NCBI GenBank assembly: GCA_008638375.1 | Contig: CM018036.1 | Location: 14,246,328 to 14,310,327 of the forward strand | Source of the DNA: Nyssa sinensis | Lineage: Eukaryota; Streptophyta; Magnoliopsida; Cornales; Nyssaceae | Length of the DNA stretch: 64,000 bases | Reading direction: 5' to 3' | Part shown: in pieces, positions 42,844-54,516 of the stretch | Position numbering within the stretch: the stretch's first letter is position 1 | Layout of the letters: each line of letters begins with the position of its first letter | Program-made: the position numbers and the translations under genes | The notes under the pieces: generated by a model | Seen by the model: the letters and a program-made list of their open reading frames with translations, nothing else | Database searches by the model: none | What the model was told of the DNA's origin: nothing

Positions 42844-43473
42844 TGATGCTGTACTTCTCGACTCGCAATAAATCTGGGCTCCGCGACCTGTAGAACACTC
42901 AAAAAGGGTGATCAGAGGACCACCGGATTGGCTCCTGCGGTAGCCGCTCCGATGCTTAAGTAAGTAAACAGAATTGAAAAGACTGTATTGAAAGCCAAAG
43001 AATGAGCATAAAAATAAAGTGTACCTTTAGGGTTTAATTTATAGACCGTGGCCTTCCTAAGTTGATTAGGATTCGGAGCCATGAATATAGGGATTTGATC
43101 ATCGGAGATTGCAGTTACCTTGTGGAGTATTGTATCGTTGATAGAGATAATCATAGATAGTAGTTTCCTTGTTGGAGACTGTTTCCGTGTTGAAGATGGT
43201 TTCCTTATTCCCTGTTCGGCAGTTATTAAGGAGACCATAAGGTCGGAATCATCCAAAATACTGAGTGAATATTGCAGAGACTAAGCTCTGTAGGATATGT
43301 CTACGAGAATGCCTTGGAGGCTCCGTCTGCTCGGTATGACCGAGTTTATCGGCTCTGTAAGATAAGTATATGAGAATGCCCTGAAGGCTGTGACTACTCT
43401 GTATGACCGAGTTTATCGGCTCTGTAAGTACACGTGTCTCAAGGTGATTGGTGTGTCTGTTTGTGGTATATCA
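42844..43473 (-). repeat. 5' LTR of the Tat-type element
   Basis: 630 bp. It is longer than the partner because a segment of about 67 bp ending CGAGTTTATCGGCTCTGTAAG is present twice in tandem (about 43300-43430). Confidence 0.93.
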
Positions 43474-43478
43474 ACAAT
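43474..43478. repeat. Target-site duplication ACAAT, right
   Basis: Identical to 31901-31905. Confidence 0.9.
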
Positions 43479-43486
43479 AACAACCA

Positions 43487-43700
43487 TTTAAAATAATAAT
43501 AAAATAAGGATGTAGATAAAGCAAGTGAAATTGCCCAGTCCATGCCTCCCCCTCCCGGGGTGAAAAAAAAATTGCATCCCAAGATGGTTAACTTAAAATA
43601 ATAATAAAATAAGGATTTAGATAAAGCAAGTGAAATTGCCCAGTCCATGCCTCCCCTTCCCAGGGTGAAAAAAAAATCGCATCCCAAGATGGTTAGTTTG
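43487..43700. repeat. 105-bp tandem duplication
   Basis: The segment TTAAAATAATAATAAAATAA through CATCCCAAGATGGTTA occurs at 43488 and again at 43593 with few differences. It lies just outside the Tat element's right duplication. Confidence 0.9.
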
Positions 43701-44740
43701 TTGCTAAGGTGGATTTAGTGGTATTCCTTTTTTTTTTCTCACGTTTTTTTGAGGGAAGTGTTTGCGAGAAATTATTATATGATTATGAAATATTGATATA
43801 CTCAATAATTTCGATTAAACACGAATTATTATGTCTATATATATATATTTATTTATTTATATTTGAATTGATTTTTAAAATTTGAATAGGACAATATCCA
43901 GTTAAAACAACTTGACCATAATATCAAAAGATTTAAAAAAAGAAAGAAAGAAAGAAAGAAAGAAAGTCAGTCTTAGCTTAAAAAGTTATTGTTGAAACAC
44001 TTAAATAGTCTAACCAAACAAAGCTCAAAATATGAATCAAATAAGATTAATGCATTTCTAAATCAACATCAATTAACTCCAACAAGAAAAGTCATAGTTC
44101 ACAAATGTTCCAAAAAGATCCATGAATCTCTCCTCAAATCATAGGTAACTGGTTCCAATACAAAAACAAAACTAAAGCTATGATCATTATTGCATCATAC
44201 TGTTTTTTCGAAGAAAATCACCATATTTATAATATTTGAGTATAGCTAATTTTGTATTTGTTATGTATTGTTCACAAATAGATAGATCTTTTAAATACCC
44301 TCAACCTTAGATGGTTACTTTGATATATACCAAACCAAGAAAAAATATAGTGCATAAAAAAGCCTAAATCCCAAAATAAGCTATTGAACTGTTGGGCCAA
44401 CAGTCTTTTTTTTTTTTTTTGTGGCTTTAAAATTTCTTTTAATTATTGGGACTTCTGATTGCATTAAAACGAATATCAATTTTATAGGTTCCACCAGAAT
44501 CCCTTGAATCTAAAAAAATACCGATGAATAAGTCAAAACATGAGGGAACTTTATCAATGACCAGGAGAGTTCCTCAAACTGAAGGAAGCCTATAGTGGGA
44601 TCGTACATAGATCCAAGTGGCTAAAAGTAGTATGGGAAAAGGCACGAGTTCGTGAATATGCCCATCAATGTGAAAGAGCCATTCACACGAGCTCGTCATG
44701 GAGTAATTGGGCAAATTTATGAGCAACCCACGACAGTAGG
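43701..44740. other. Flank of the CACTA element; left part of a duplicated unit
   Basis: Bases from about 44180 to 44740 are duplicated, diverged, at about 63205-63648. The shared segment has a coding look (KSKHEGT, SKWPKVV, in the better copy), but both copies are broken and no family is recognised. A (GAAA)n tract is at about 43943-43967. Confidence 0.7.
44738..44740. repeat. CACTA target duplication AGG, left
   Basis: Equals 56485-56487; the related empty site has one AGG at 63646-63648. Confidence 0.85.
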
Positions 44741-44754
44741 CACTACAAGAAAGA

Positions 44755-45060
44755 AGTTTTTAGCGGTGTACAAAAAATGGCCACTAATTGTCACTATTGT
44801 CGACACACATAGTTGGCGTGGCAAAAAGGTAAAAAAAATCCTTTCCCCCCACTTAAATAATGGCGGCAATGTATTTGCGATGCACATTTAACTATTCGTG
44901 ACGCACAAGTGTGTTGTTAATAGTAAAACCTTTTGTGACGCACAGATGTGTCGCTAATAAGTTCACTTAAATAAAACGACACCGTTTTGGCATCAGTTTA
45001 CTAATAGCGATGCTCAAGTTATTATTAGCAACGCATACTTGTAGGCCGCTAATAAGTCCT
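44755..45060. repeat. CACTA left subterminal repeats
   Basis: Repeated motifs of the type GTGACGCACA and GCCGCTAATAAG in both orientations, separated by short spacers. Confidence 0.75.
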
Positions 45061-45239
45061 CATATAACTAGCACACCTTTTTGTCCTTCGGGATTATCTC
45101 TCTGTAAACCCCCTCTCTCTCTCTCCGACGAAGTTCTGCCACCATGCACTGCCTCCAGTGACAAAGCCCTACCACCGCCGATGAAGCTCGTAACAACCAC
45201 TACCACCGGCCACCTCCGTCCGCCAACGTAGCCCTATCA

Positions 45240-46973
45240 CCGCTGCAATTATCTCTCTTTGTGACCTATTTTTCACTTAGCTTAAAAGAGGTTAGGCTTG
45301 TCCCTAATTTATACAAACATGATGCCTTTACTGTTGTTTAGTTTATTTTGAATTGGCTACCTAATTTAATTTCACATGCCTGGATTTCTCTATTAGTTTT
45401 TACTGTTTGTTACTATTCAATAATAAACTATTTTTTTTTTTCTTATTTGGTGTTCTATCTATCTTCTAATTTGTTGCAATGGACTTGGGAGGAAAATGAT
45501 TTTGAAGAGAGTTAGGGTTAGATGATAAAACTAGTAAGTTTTTGTCATATTTAAGGATAGTTAGTTCTATCACAGAAAATGTCAAAGAATAAAAGTTAAT
45601 GTATTGTTACTTTTGTTGATGTTTTACTAATCTTGCTTCATTAAAATTATATCCTTCCAAAAGCCAAAATATAAGTGATTGATTCTTGAATTTGGTATAA
45701 AAAAATGATTGAATTCTAATCATCCCTTTTGTGTTTAAATTAAACAATGAGCTTGTGAATTAAAAACTGATTTAATCCTTTGCTGTAATCTACGTGGAAG
45801 ATGTTCCACATCAGCATTCTAATCAATTTTGACTTCTACAACTAACCTAAGATAACGCTAGCATAAACAATGAATGCCTAACAAACACATGTAAGTACGC
45901 GGCGCCTACAACTCGTCTTTTTTCTCTCTCTCCTGTATGTATATTTATAATTTGAAGTAGGAAATGGAAATCAAACATTGATTGAGAAATAATCAGAATT
46001 GTGATATTGATTCCATATACAGCTATTACTTGGTTTTTTAAAGACATCATGGGTTGACTTTGAGTTGTGGGTTTGGTTAGGACAGATCTCCACTTCAAAA
46101 CTAATGGATCATTTTGTTTTTTTTTTTGAATTTTAACATTTAAATATTGTGAGCCAAGTGAGATATAGAATCTACTATATTTGTAAACTAGGACTTCAAG
46201 TGATGGGCCACTCGTTTGGGAATTCTACTGAGTGAGCTGAATATTGGATTTTAATCATGGGTCAAATGTGGGCTGATTAGACGAGCTTGAATTTGGGTTT
46301 CAAAATATTCTGAACTTTGAATTTTAAATGGGCCATTTCTATAATGTTTAATTTTTTTCTCTTCTTAAATCCATGATATATATATATATATATATTGTTA
46401 AGTACATTTATAATTAAAGTGAGGGTTAGAATTATAGGAGGATGAAAAGAATGGTAGAACTGATTGAGTTAAATATAGTGAGGATTATGTGAATGGACCG
46501 GAACAGATACCCATCTTTAGTTATTTTTTTATTTTCATTTTTTTTATTTTATTTTATCTTTTCTTATTTTTCATTTTTTTGTTTCATTTTATTGTGTGAT
46601 TCTTTTATCTTCAAGAAAATTAAAATTAAAAATATTAAGTTAGGTGAATTTATATCAATCTAAAATTCCTAGAGTTTTGTAGAGTTCAAATTAGAATTTG
46701 ATTTGAATTTTAACAAATGAATTAACTTGAAGGCAGTTGAGCCATTAAGACAAGATTAAGTTAGGTTTTGTTTTGATATTTATTGATGATGTGACTAATT
46801 TTTATTCTTTGAATTTGAGGCGAGAGAAGTATTGAGAATAATCGTATGGAGACTAACTGAATCCCTTTAGCATTACTCTTTTTTCAATATCTCAATTCAA
46901 GTGATATTTAGTGATTCAAATTAGACTATGAACACATTTTATACCCTAGAAGCCAAGAAACAACCAAGTTATT

Positions 46974-47008
<35 letters not shown>

Positions 47009-47204
47009 TTCAAGGATTTTTTCCTATTCAATTTATATGTGCACAACATTTGTCTTCCTTTAAAGCAAAGGGCATAATTGGAGTGAGTGTGTAGAGTGCT
47101 AGATTAGTTTAGAATCTAGTTAATTAGTAAAAGGTTGGGTAAACTTTATGTGTAGTCTTTGTAACTAAATAATTAAGTAACCTAATATATAATTGCATTT
47201 ATGT
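45240..47204. other. CACTA interior left of the nested retrotransposon, no gene recognised
   Basis: AT-rich, intron-like, with (TA)n runs at about 46376-46396 and 46977-47005. No transposase motif is seen. Confidence 0.6.
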
Positions 47205-47209
47205 AACCT

Positions 47210-47765
47210 TGATGTAGATAAGATTACATAAGAATTTTTAGCACAGAAATGCATGCAACGCTAGAATGGTTAGAATTGCGTGAAATTTGGTGGGTGGCTT
47301 GGAAACGATGTGTTGATCAATACTCATCGCTTTGCCATGACGTTTTCAGGCAAATTCCTTCGCTTTGGCATTCAAAAGCGCGTTTTTGCTATTTTTGGTA
47401 ATAAATGTGTTGTTTGAGTTTGGGGAGGTACAATTGTCGTTTGGAGTTGTCCTTTTAACAGATTGTTGCTTAACTTTAGAGTTTTTGCTTTACGCTCTTA
47501 ATTAGAATATTTCTGTTTTTGAAATTTTAGTATTTTTTCTTATTTTAATTATTGCTTTCCTAGTTCTAGTTGAATTAGGGTTTGCAGCCTATATAAAAAC
47601 TTTTTTCTTTTCATTGTAAGGTTAACTTTCATTTAATAATTTTTTTTTTCTGAGATCTTATTCTCTAGGCTCGTGAATTTGGGTGAGTTACTCTTGTTCG
47701 TGAATTCGAATGATTCTCTAAGAAGCAGGCGGTGCCCTACTTCTTCATAAGCTTCCGCTACGTTA
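47210..47765 (+). repeat. 5' LTR of the nested gypsy element
   Basis: Starts TGATGTAGATAAGATTACAT, ends GCTACGTTA (the partner ends GCTACGTCA). Confidence 0.92.
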
Positions 47766-47767
47766 GT

Positions 47768-47779
47768 TGGTATCAGAGT
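47768..47779 (+). other. Primer-binding site of the nested gypsy element
   Basis: TGGTATCAGAGT, complementary to initiator tRNA-Met except for the last base, 2 bp after the LTR. Confidence 0.88.
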
Positions 47780-47797
47780 AGGCTTAATCCTGTTCAG

Positions 47798-48920
47798 ATG
47801 GCGAACGCACAGAATGAAAGCGAAATCCTTGACGGCAGTGACCGTGAGGGAGATATGGTTACAGAGGCTAAATTAAGAACTTTCTAGCGTGAGACCCAGT
47901 AGGCGCAACGTGAGACCCAGCAAGCGTTGCGGGAGATCCAAGTAGCTCTTGCTAGGCTGACGGCAGGGAATAATCGGCGGGGCACAATCCTACAAGTCGT
48001 CAACCTTACCGAGAGAGGGCTGAAGTTGTTCGTGAATGCCATCCAGAAATTCCACGTAAGTAGCTAGCCTATGAGGATAACTTGAGTGAGGATGAGGAAG
48101 ATGCTGAAGCTATATTCCAGAATAATCGGAGGGGTTACCAAAGGGAGCAGGACCGACAGACCTTTCGTATAAAGATTGACCTGCCCAGCTTTAATGGTCA
48201 ACTTCAGATTGAAGGGTTTCTTGATTGGTTGGTATTAATCGAGAGATTTTTCGATTATATGGATATTCTTGAAAATAAAAAGGTGAAATTAGTTGTGTAT
48301 AGATTATTGAGGGGAGCTTCAGCTTGGGGGGAGCAGTTACAAATTACACGGATACGACAAGGAAAGGGGATGGTTCGAACATGGGCTAAAATGAGGCGAC
48401 TGTTACGATCTAGGTATTTACCTCCAAATTATGAGCATATTCTGTTTCAACAATATCAAAATTATAAGCAAGGGAGTAGAATAGTCGAGGCTTACCTAGA
48501 GGAATTCCACAGGTTGTTGTCGCGTAATAATCTGCTGAAAACAGATGCGCAACAAGTTGCTAGGTTTGTTGGGGGGCTACGTTGGGCTATACAAGATCGA
48601 GTTGCGATGCAAATAGTCTACACCTTAACCGAAGTCGTTGTGTTGGCTATTAAGGCAGAAACTCAATTGGACAGATCGAAGGCGGTGGTCGTAACAAGAA
48701 ATTCCTTTGATTCCAATCGTGCTACAGTAAATATAGGAAAAGCCATAATGACGCAGCCACCTTTGTCTAACACCACTCGCGGAATAGGTAGCAGTGGAGG
48801 TCCATCAAAACCAGTTAACACTGTTCCACCTAGTGGCACCTCGTAATCTTTATGCCCGTTTAGGTTTGATAAGTGCTATAGATGCGGACATCTAGGTCAC
48901 CGTTCCAACCAGTGTCCTAA
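47798..48920 (+). pseudogene. Gag of the nested gypsy element
   Basis: ATG at 47798 (MANAQNESEILDGSDREGDM). Two TAG stops follow within 50 codons, and a frameshift precedes the long open part 48082-48846. The gag core reads FNGQLQIEGFLDWLVLIERF, MRRLLRSRYLPPNYEHILF and VEAYLEEFHRLLSRNNLL. After a stop at 48844 the same frame contains a complete zinc knuckle, CYRCGHLGHRSNQC (about 48880-48921). Confidence 0.88.
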
Positions 48921-48939
48921 AAGGGGTACCGTTAACTTA

Positions 48940-49560
48940 GTGGAGCTAGAAGAAGATGAGAGATTCGAGACAGGGGAGGACGAGAATGAAACATCCTATA
49001 CTTATGAAGAGGAAGAGGTAACGGGTGGCGATGAAGGGGAGCTGCTGTCACGCTTTTTGGTGGTTCAACGACTTCTGTTAGCACCAAAGCGGAAAGAGCC
49101 ATCTCAGTGGAATAATATATTTCGAATCAGATGTACTGTGAACAAAAAGGTTTGTGATGTCATTATTGATAGTGGCAGTAGTGAAAATATAGTGTCGAAA
49201 GCAATGGTTACCAAGTTGGGCTTGCAGATTGAGAAACACCCTTCACCGTATAAGATTGGTTGGATTAAGCGGGGTGCTGAAGTGAAGGTAACTAAAACCT
49301 GCTGCATTAATTTTTCAATTGGGAAGAATTCTGCAGATGAGGTTGTGTGTGACGTGGTGGAGATGGATGCCTACCATATGATTTTGGGACGACCATGGCA
49401 GTTCGATGTGGATGCTACGTACAGGGGCTGTGATAACGTATATGTTTTCATGAAGGGGTGTCTAAAGATCATTTTGGGGCCCATAAAAGAGGAATTCTCA
49501 ATTGTTCAACTGAAGTCTAAGGGCAAGTCAGTATTTTTGGTGGATAGGGCGAATTCATAG
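48940..49560 (+). pseudogene. Protease region of the nested gypsy element
   Basis: An open stretch of 206 codons. An acidic N-part (EEDERFETGEDENET) is followed by the aspartic protease VCDVIIDSGSSENIVSKAMV with DSG, and AYHMILGRPWQFD downstream. It ends at a TAG after VDRANS. Confidence 0.85.
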
Positions 49561-51090
49561 AGGAAACCAAAGAATCTGATGAGATTTTTGCTGTAGTAGT
49601 TGGGGGAGAAGTTGGCAGGGAATCTACGAAAATTTCACCAGCACTTAAACCTTTGCTAGAGGAATTTCAGGAAATTATACCGTCAGAACTACTAGATGGG
49701 TTGCCTCCCATACTGGGACATACACCATCAGATTGATCTCACACCGGGCGCCGGTTTGCCTAATTGTCCACATTACCGGATGAGTCCCAAGGAAAGTCAG
49801 ATTCTACAAAAGCAGGTAGAAGAATTAATTAAGAAGGGATTGGTGCAGGAGACCATGAGTCTTTGTGCGGTACCAGCCTTGTTGGTTTTAAAGAAGGATG
49901 GCAGCTGGCGCATGTGCATCGACAGCTGAGCAATCAACAAGATCACCATTAAATATAGTTCCCTATTCCTCGATTAGAAGATATGCTGGACATGTTGGCC
50001 GGATCCAAAGTCTTTTTAAAAATTGACTTGCGGAACGGGTACCATTAGATTCAGATCAGGCCTGGAGATGAATAGAAGACTGCTTTTAAGACCAAGGAGG
50101 GGTTGTACGAATGGTTAGTGATGCCGTTTGGACTTACCAATGCGCCCAGTACTTTCATGCGTCTCGTGAACCAGGTATTAAAACCATTCACTGGAAAATT
50201 TGTTGTGGTGTACTTTGATGATATATTAATATATAGCTAGAATGAATCTGACCATCTTACGCACTTGAAGGAAGTACTTATAGTTTTGCAGCAAAATAAG
50301 TTGTATGTTAATTTAAAGAAGTGCAGCTTTATGACAAGGAATTTGTTATTTTTGGGATTTATGGTAAGTGCTGATGGTATTAAAGTTGATGAAGAAAAGA
50401 CTCGTGTTATTCGGGAGTGGCCAACTCCACAAACAGTGGGCGAGGTTCATACTTTTCCTGGTTTGGCAACGTTTTATAAGCGGTTTGTCAGAGATTTTAG
50501 TCGGATAGTCGCGCTAATTACTGAATGCATGAAAAAGGGAAAATTTCATTGGGGAGAGGAAGCAGAACAAAGTTTTGTGCTGATCAAGGAAAAATTATCA
50601 TTTGCCCCAGTTTTAGCACTGCCAGGTTTTGACAAGCTATTTCAGATGGAGTGCAATGCCTTTATTGTTGGCATTGGTGCTATACTTTCTCAAGAAGGTA
50701 GATCGGTTGCGTTTTACAGCGAGAAGCTCAGTGAAGCTCGCTAGAAGTGGTCTACTTTTGAGCTGGAATTATATGCTATTTTTCGTGCCTTAAAGGTTTA
50801 GGAACACTATCTGTTGCAGAGGGAGTTTGTGCTATTCAGCGACCTCCAAACGCTGAAATTTATCAATAACTAGAATAGTGTCAACCGGATGCATGCCCGC
50901 TGGATTTCTTTTGTACAACGCTTCACTTTCAATTTGAAGTATAAGGTAGGTCAATTAAACCGGGTAACTGATGCTCTAAGCAAGAGGGTGTTGTGGCTTG
51001 TCACAATGGGGATTAAGGTGGTTGGGTTTGACTGTCTCAAGGAGCTGTATGCAGATGATGAAGATTTTCAAGATATTTGGGCAAAATGTT
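49561..51090 (+). pseudogene. Reverse transcriptase and RNase H of the nested gypsy element
   Basis: Pieces in order: [32 protein letters not shown] (then TGA), [19 protein letters not shown], the intact active site YFDDILIYS (about 50210-50237, then TAG), [58 protein letters not shown], and RFTFNLKYKVGQLNRVTDAL. At least six premature stops, mostly TAG, and possible small indels break it. Confidence 0.88.
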
Positions 51091-52140
51091 AGTCGGGACT
51101 TTCTGTTAACGGAATGCATATTCAAGAAAGTTATCTGTTTTGAGGCAACCAATTGTGCATCCCGAGGAGTTCACTACGAGATCAGATAATTCATGAATTA
51201 CATGGTGGAGGCTTAGGTGGACACTTGGGTCATGACAAAACAGTAGCTCTTACTGAGGAGGTATTATTGGCCCCAACTGAAATGAGACATCGACAGTTAT
51301 GTTAAAAGATGCATCATTTTTCAGGCTGCCAAAGGTCAATCTCAAAATACGGGTCTGCACATGCCTTTGGCCATTCCAGTAGCACCTTGGGAGGATCTTT
51401 CCATGGACTTTATCCTAGGCCTTCCGTGAACCCAACGTAGATTTGATTCTGTATTTGTGGTGGATGATAGGTATTCTAAAATGACTCACTTTATTGCTTG
51501 CAAAAAGACCTCAAATGCAGTGCACGTGGCAATTTTTTTTTTTCAAAGAGGTTGTTCGTTTGCATGAGGTCCCCAAATCCATCACTTTAGATAGGGACAC
51601 CAAATTCTTGAGTCATTTTTGGCGGACTTTATGGAGGCGGTTTAACACGTCCTTGAATTTTAGTAGCACGAATCATCCTCAGTCCAATGGTCAAACGGAA
51701 GTGGTGAACCGCACTCTTGGGAATTTAATTCACTACATTTCTGGTGAGAAGTCGAAGCAATGGGATCTTGATCTTGCACAGGCTGAATTTGCTTATAATA
51801 GTATGCTGAATCCGTCTACTAGGAAGACCCTATTCCAAATTGTTTATTGTTGTCCTCCACGCCATGCTTTAGACTTGGTTCCTCTTCCAAAGCTTCTTGG
51901 GTTGAGTATTGCAGCAGAAAATATGGCGGATCGTATCAAGGCTATTCAAGAAGAGGTGCGAAAAAATTTGGAGGAATCTAATGCCAAATACAAGGACAAC
52001 TGCTGATAAAAAGCGAAGGGCTCAAGTATTTCAAGAAGGGGATCTAGTGATGGTTTATTTGTGCAAAGGGCGGTTGCCAGTGGGCACGTACAGCAAGCTG
52101 AAAGACAAGAAATATGATTCTTTCTAGATTCTGCAAAAAA
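51091..52140 (+). pseudogene. Integrase of the nested gypsy element
   Basis: Zinc-region remnant, then the core: [14 protein letters not shown] (first D), [15 protein letters not shown] (second D), [18 protein letters not shown] (E). The C-terminal part reads [20 protein letters not shown] and FQEGDLVMVYLCKGRLPVGT. A poly-T expansion near 51533 shifts the frame. It has no chromodomain. Confidence 0.85.
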
Positions 52141-52280
52141 TTAATGATAATACATATATCGTGGACCTTCCTGCGGATATGGCCATTTCTCTTACTTTCA
52201 AGTGTTGCTGATTTGTTTGAATATCATCCTCCTGATGGGTCATCTTTTCAATTAACTAATTAAGGTCGAGTTCTTTTCAA

Positions 52281-52292
52281 GTAGGGGAGGAC
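52281..52292 (+). other. Polypurine tract of the nested gypsy element
   Basis: GTAGGGGAGGAC immediately before the 3' LTR. Confidence 0.8.
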
Positions 52293-52859
52293 TGATGTAG
52301 ATCAGATTGTAGAAGAATTTCTAGCACAAAAATGCATGCAATGCTAGAATGGTAAGAATTGCATGAAATTTGGTGGGTGGCTTAGAAACGATGTGCTGAT
52401 CAATACTCATCACTTTGCCATGACGTATGCCATTTTTCGGACAAATTGCTTCGTTTTGGCCTTCAAAAATGCGTTTTTTACTATTTTTGGTAATAAATGT
52501 GTTGTTTGAGTTCGGGGAGCTACAATTGTTGTTTGGAGTTGTCCTTTTAACATATTGTTGCTTAAGTTTAGGGTTCTTGATTTATGCTCTTAATTAGAAT
52601 ATTTCTATTTTTAAAATTTTTAGCATTTTTCCTTATTTTAATTATTGCTTTCCCAGTTCTAGTCGAATTAGGGTTTGCAGCCCATATAAAGGCTTTTTCT
52701 TTTCATTGTAAGGTTAACTTTCATTCAATAAAGAATTTTCTTTCTAAGATCTTATTTTCTAGGCTCGTGGATCTGGGTGAGTTACTCTTGTTCGTGGATT
52801 CGAATGATTCTCTAAGAAGCAGGCGGTGCCTTACTTCTTCATAAGCTTCCGCTACGTCA
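52293..52859 (+). repeat. 3' LTR of the nested gypsy element
   Basis: Starts TGATGTAGATCAGATTGTAG, ends GCTACGTCA, and is followed by AACCT. Confidence 0.92.
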
Positions 52860-52864
52860 AACCT

Positions 52865-53270
52865 TAGCTTCGTTCTGGAGTCATTTTCTGCACTCGTGAA
52901 TCTTGTTGCTTAATTAAGATTAATTGGGCTAGTGTATATAAAAATTGATTCTTAAATTGTCCAAAGTAGGACAATTTGGGAATGCATAAATCTACATTGC
53001 AGGTAGTAGTGAATGCTTAATTCCAGCGGATGAAGATTTTGGCACGGTCTCCTGTTATTCTCTGGGTACATATTTAGACATGGTAATGTCTATTTTGTGT
53101 ACTTGGAGAATTGTAGGGAGATGCTGCCAAAATTTTGTCGGAGTAGAATCGAGCATTTAAGTTGCTAGTTGTTGATTGCAATGTAGATTGTGCATTCCTA
53201 AATGGGATAGGACCACCTTACCCTTTAGAGAGAAGTTAGGATTCATGTTTTATATTTATAATGAATAACA
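52865..53270. other. CACTA interior just right of the nested element
   Basis: Resumes CACTA sequence after the AACCT duplication. No coding motif until the transposase gene at about 53283. Confidence 0.55.
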
Positions 53271-53282
53271 TATTTGGCTTGT

Positions 53283-54110
53283 GTTAGGAAAATGAAAATA
53301 GATAAGAGTTGGATGGACTTGAAGAGCATACATTTGACCGAGTACGTGAAAGGGATTAAGGATTTCATTGAGTTTCCTCGCGCATCTACGGATGAGAGCA
53401 ATAAGATAAGACCTGTAAGAGGTGCAATAATAGGGATTGTATGCACACAGATAAGGCTAAAGTGCACATACTCGAGTATGGCATGGACAAGTCGTATAGG
53501 TGTTTGGAATTTCACAAAGAACAACATGAAGTACGAGTAGTGAGTGAGGATGAAGATGATGATAAGGATGATGACTTGGGTAAAAATGTTAGATTTGGTT
53601 ACGATGGACTGCAAGAAATGTTGGTGGACATACAAGGGGGTGCGACTACAAGTCGCGGTCCAGGTCCTAAGAGTGATATTGAAGAATCAGAAACATTTTT
53701 GGATCTCTTGTTGAGGGAAGCAAGACAACTATTATTTCCAGGTTGTGAAAAGTATTCTACACTTGATTTTATTGTCAGGCTCATTTATATTAAGACCATT
53801 AACCAATGGACAAACAAGTTTTTCAATATGGCCATTGAATTTTTTAAATCAGCACTACCTATAGGGGAGACCCTTCTAAAATCTCTTTATGAGGCAAAAA
53901 AATAGTTGAGGGACTTGGGCCTTGGATATATCCCTATTCATGCTTGCAAGAATGATTGCATGTTATTTTGGAAAGAGGCTAAAAGGTGTGTTGAGTGTAC
54001 GGTGTGCTATGAACCTAAGTACATGGTGAATGAAGGAATGAGCAAGAAAATTCTTCACAAGGTGGTGAGATATAACTTTTCCTCTTGCTCCTGTTCTTGC
54101 TCCTGTTGAT
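53283..54110 (+). pseudogene. CACTA TNPD-like transposase, N-terminal part only, frameshifted
   Basis: It begins MKIDKSWMDLKSIHLTEYVK with GIKDFIEF, the transposase-associated domain (PF13963) at the N-terminus of plant TNPD proteins. A frameshift near 53400-53440 is followed by HTDKAKVHILEYGMDKSYRC, an acidic stretch (SEDEDDDKDDD), LLREARQLLFPGCEKYSTLD, NMAIEFFKSALPIGETL, LYEAKK, a TAG (53903-53905), then LGLGYIPIHACKNDCMLFWK and a C-x-x-C motif. It ends around KKILHKVVRYN, just where the catalytic Transposase_21 domain should start. The catalytic core is missing. Confidence 0.85.
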
Positions 54111-54165
54111 GGTATTGCTACTGTTACCGGTATGTTATTAATTTTCAATAAATATTTATATATTC

Positions 54166-54516
54166 TTGGTACTAATTGTTTCTATGATGTTTCTTAAAAT
54201 AACTTTGACCTCCATGCCCAGATGTGGGCATGGTAGGTCGAACAATACCAGATTACAACGACACAAGAATGCATTTGGGGGTTCCCGTATTCATATCGAA
54301 ATCCCTGAGGGTATGACTAGGCCTGTAGGTGGGTGTGCGCAAGACTTTGCTACTGACATCAGCATCATTTGCCGGCTTCGTGCGCCACTTCATACCTCCA
54401 CTTGGGATGATGTCACAGAGGAGCAGCAGCGGGAGCTCCACGACCACATATTAGTATGTATTTTATTATTTGATTTTATTATTATTTACACTGAGGAGCA
54501 GTTGCCTGGTTTGTAA
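54166..54516 (+). pseudogene. CACTA TNPA-like (Transposase_24) fragment
   Basis: The frame contains RIHIEIPEGMTRPVG, DISIICRLRAPLHTSTWDDV and TEEQQRELHDHIL, the pattern of plant Ptta/En/Spm proteins (PF03004): 'I.IP.G..RPVG...A..F...I....R...P.....W.D........L'. In full elements this protein binds the subterminal repeats. Here only one exon follows directly after the cut TNPD, and the satellite array begins next. Confidence 0.8.

Larger units (their letters stand above)
31906..43473 (-). mobile_element. Tat-lineage Ty3/gypsy retrotransposon, 11,568 bp, with antisense genes
   Basis: LTRs at 31906-32468 and 42844-43473 are flanked by ACAAT on both sides. On the minus strand the order is gag, protease, reverse transcriptase/RNase H, a second RNase H and integrase: the Ty3/gypsy order with the dual RNase H of the Tat lineage. 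The primer-binding site is of the ACGCCGTTTGTGGG type usual in this lineage. Between pol and the 3' LTR are about 5 kb holding two plus-strand gene-like units and a minisatellite. I count about 18 substitutions between the LTRs (roughly 3%) plus one 67-bp length difference, so the insertion is fairly recent. Stops in gag and integrase make this copy non-autonomous. Confidence 0.93.
47210..52859 (+). mobile_element. Ty3/gypsy retrotransposon nested in the CACTA element, 5650 bp
   Basis: LTRs at 47210-47765 and 52293-52859, flanked by AACCT on both sides (47205-47209, 52860-52864). A primer-binding site for initiator tRNA-Met and a polypurine tract are present. Order: gag with zinc knuckle, protease, reverse transcriptase, RNase H, integrase, all on +. 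The LTRs differ by roughly one base in ten plus small indels, so the insertion is older than the Tat element. Many in-frame stops and a frameshift in gag make it dead. No chromodomain was seen at the integrase end. It resembles the element at 57649-63059. Confidence 0.93.

Noticed and set aside
43840..43967. Possible CRISPR-like or array structure from (ATTT)n and (GAAA)n tracts
   Set aside because: Simple microsatellites in a plant genome; no spacers.
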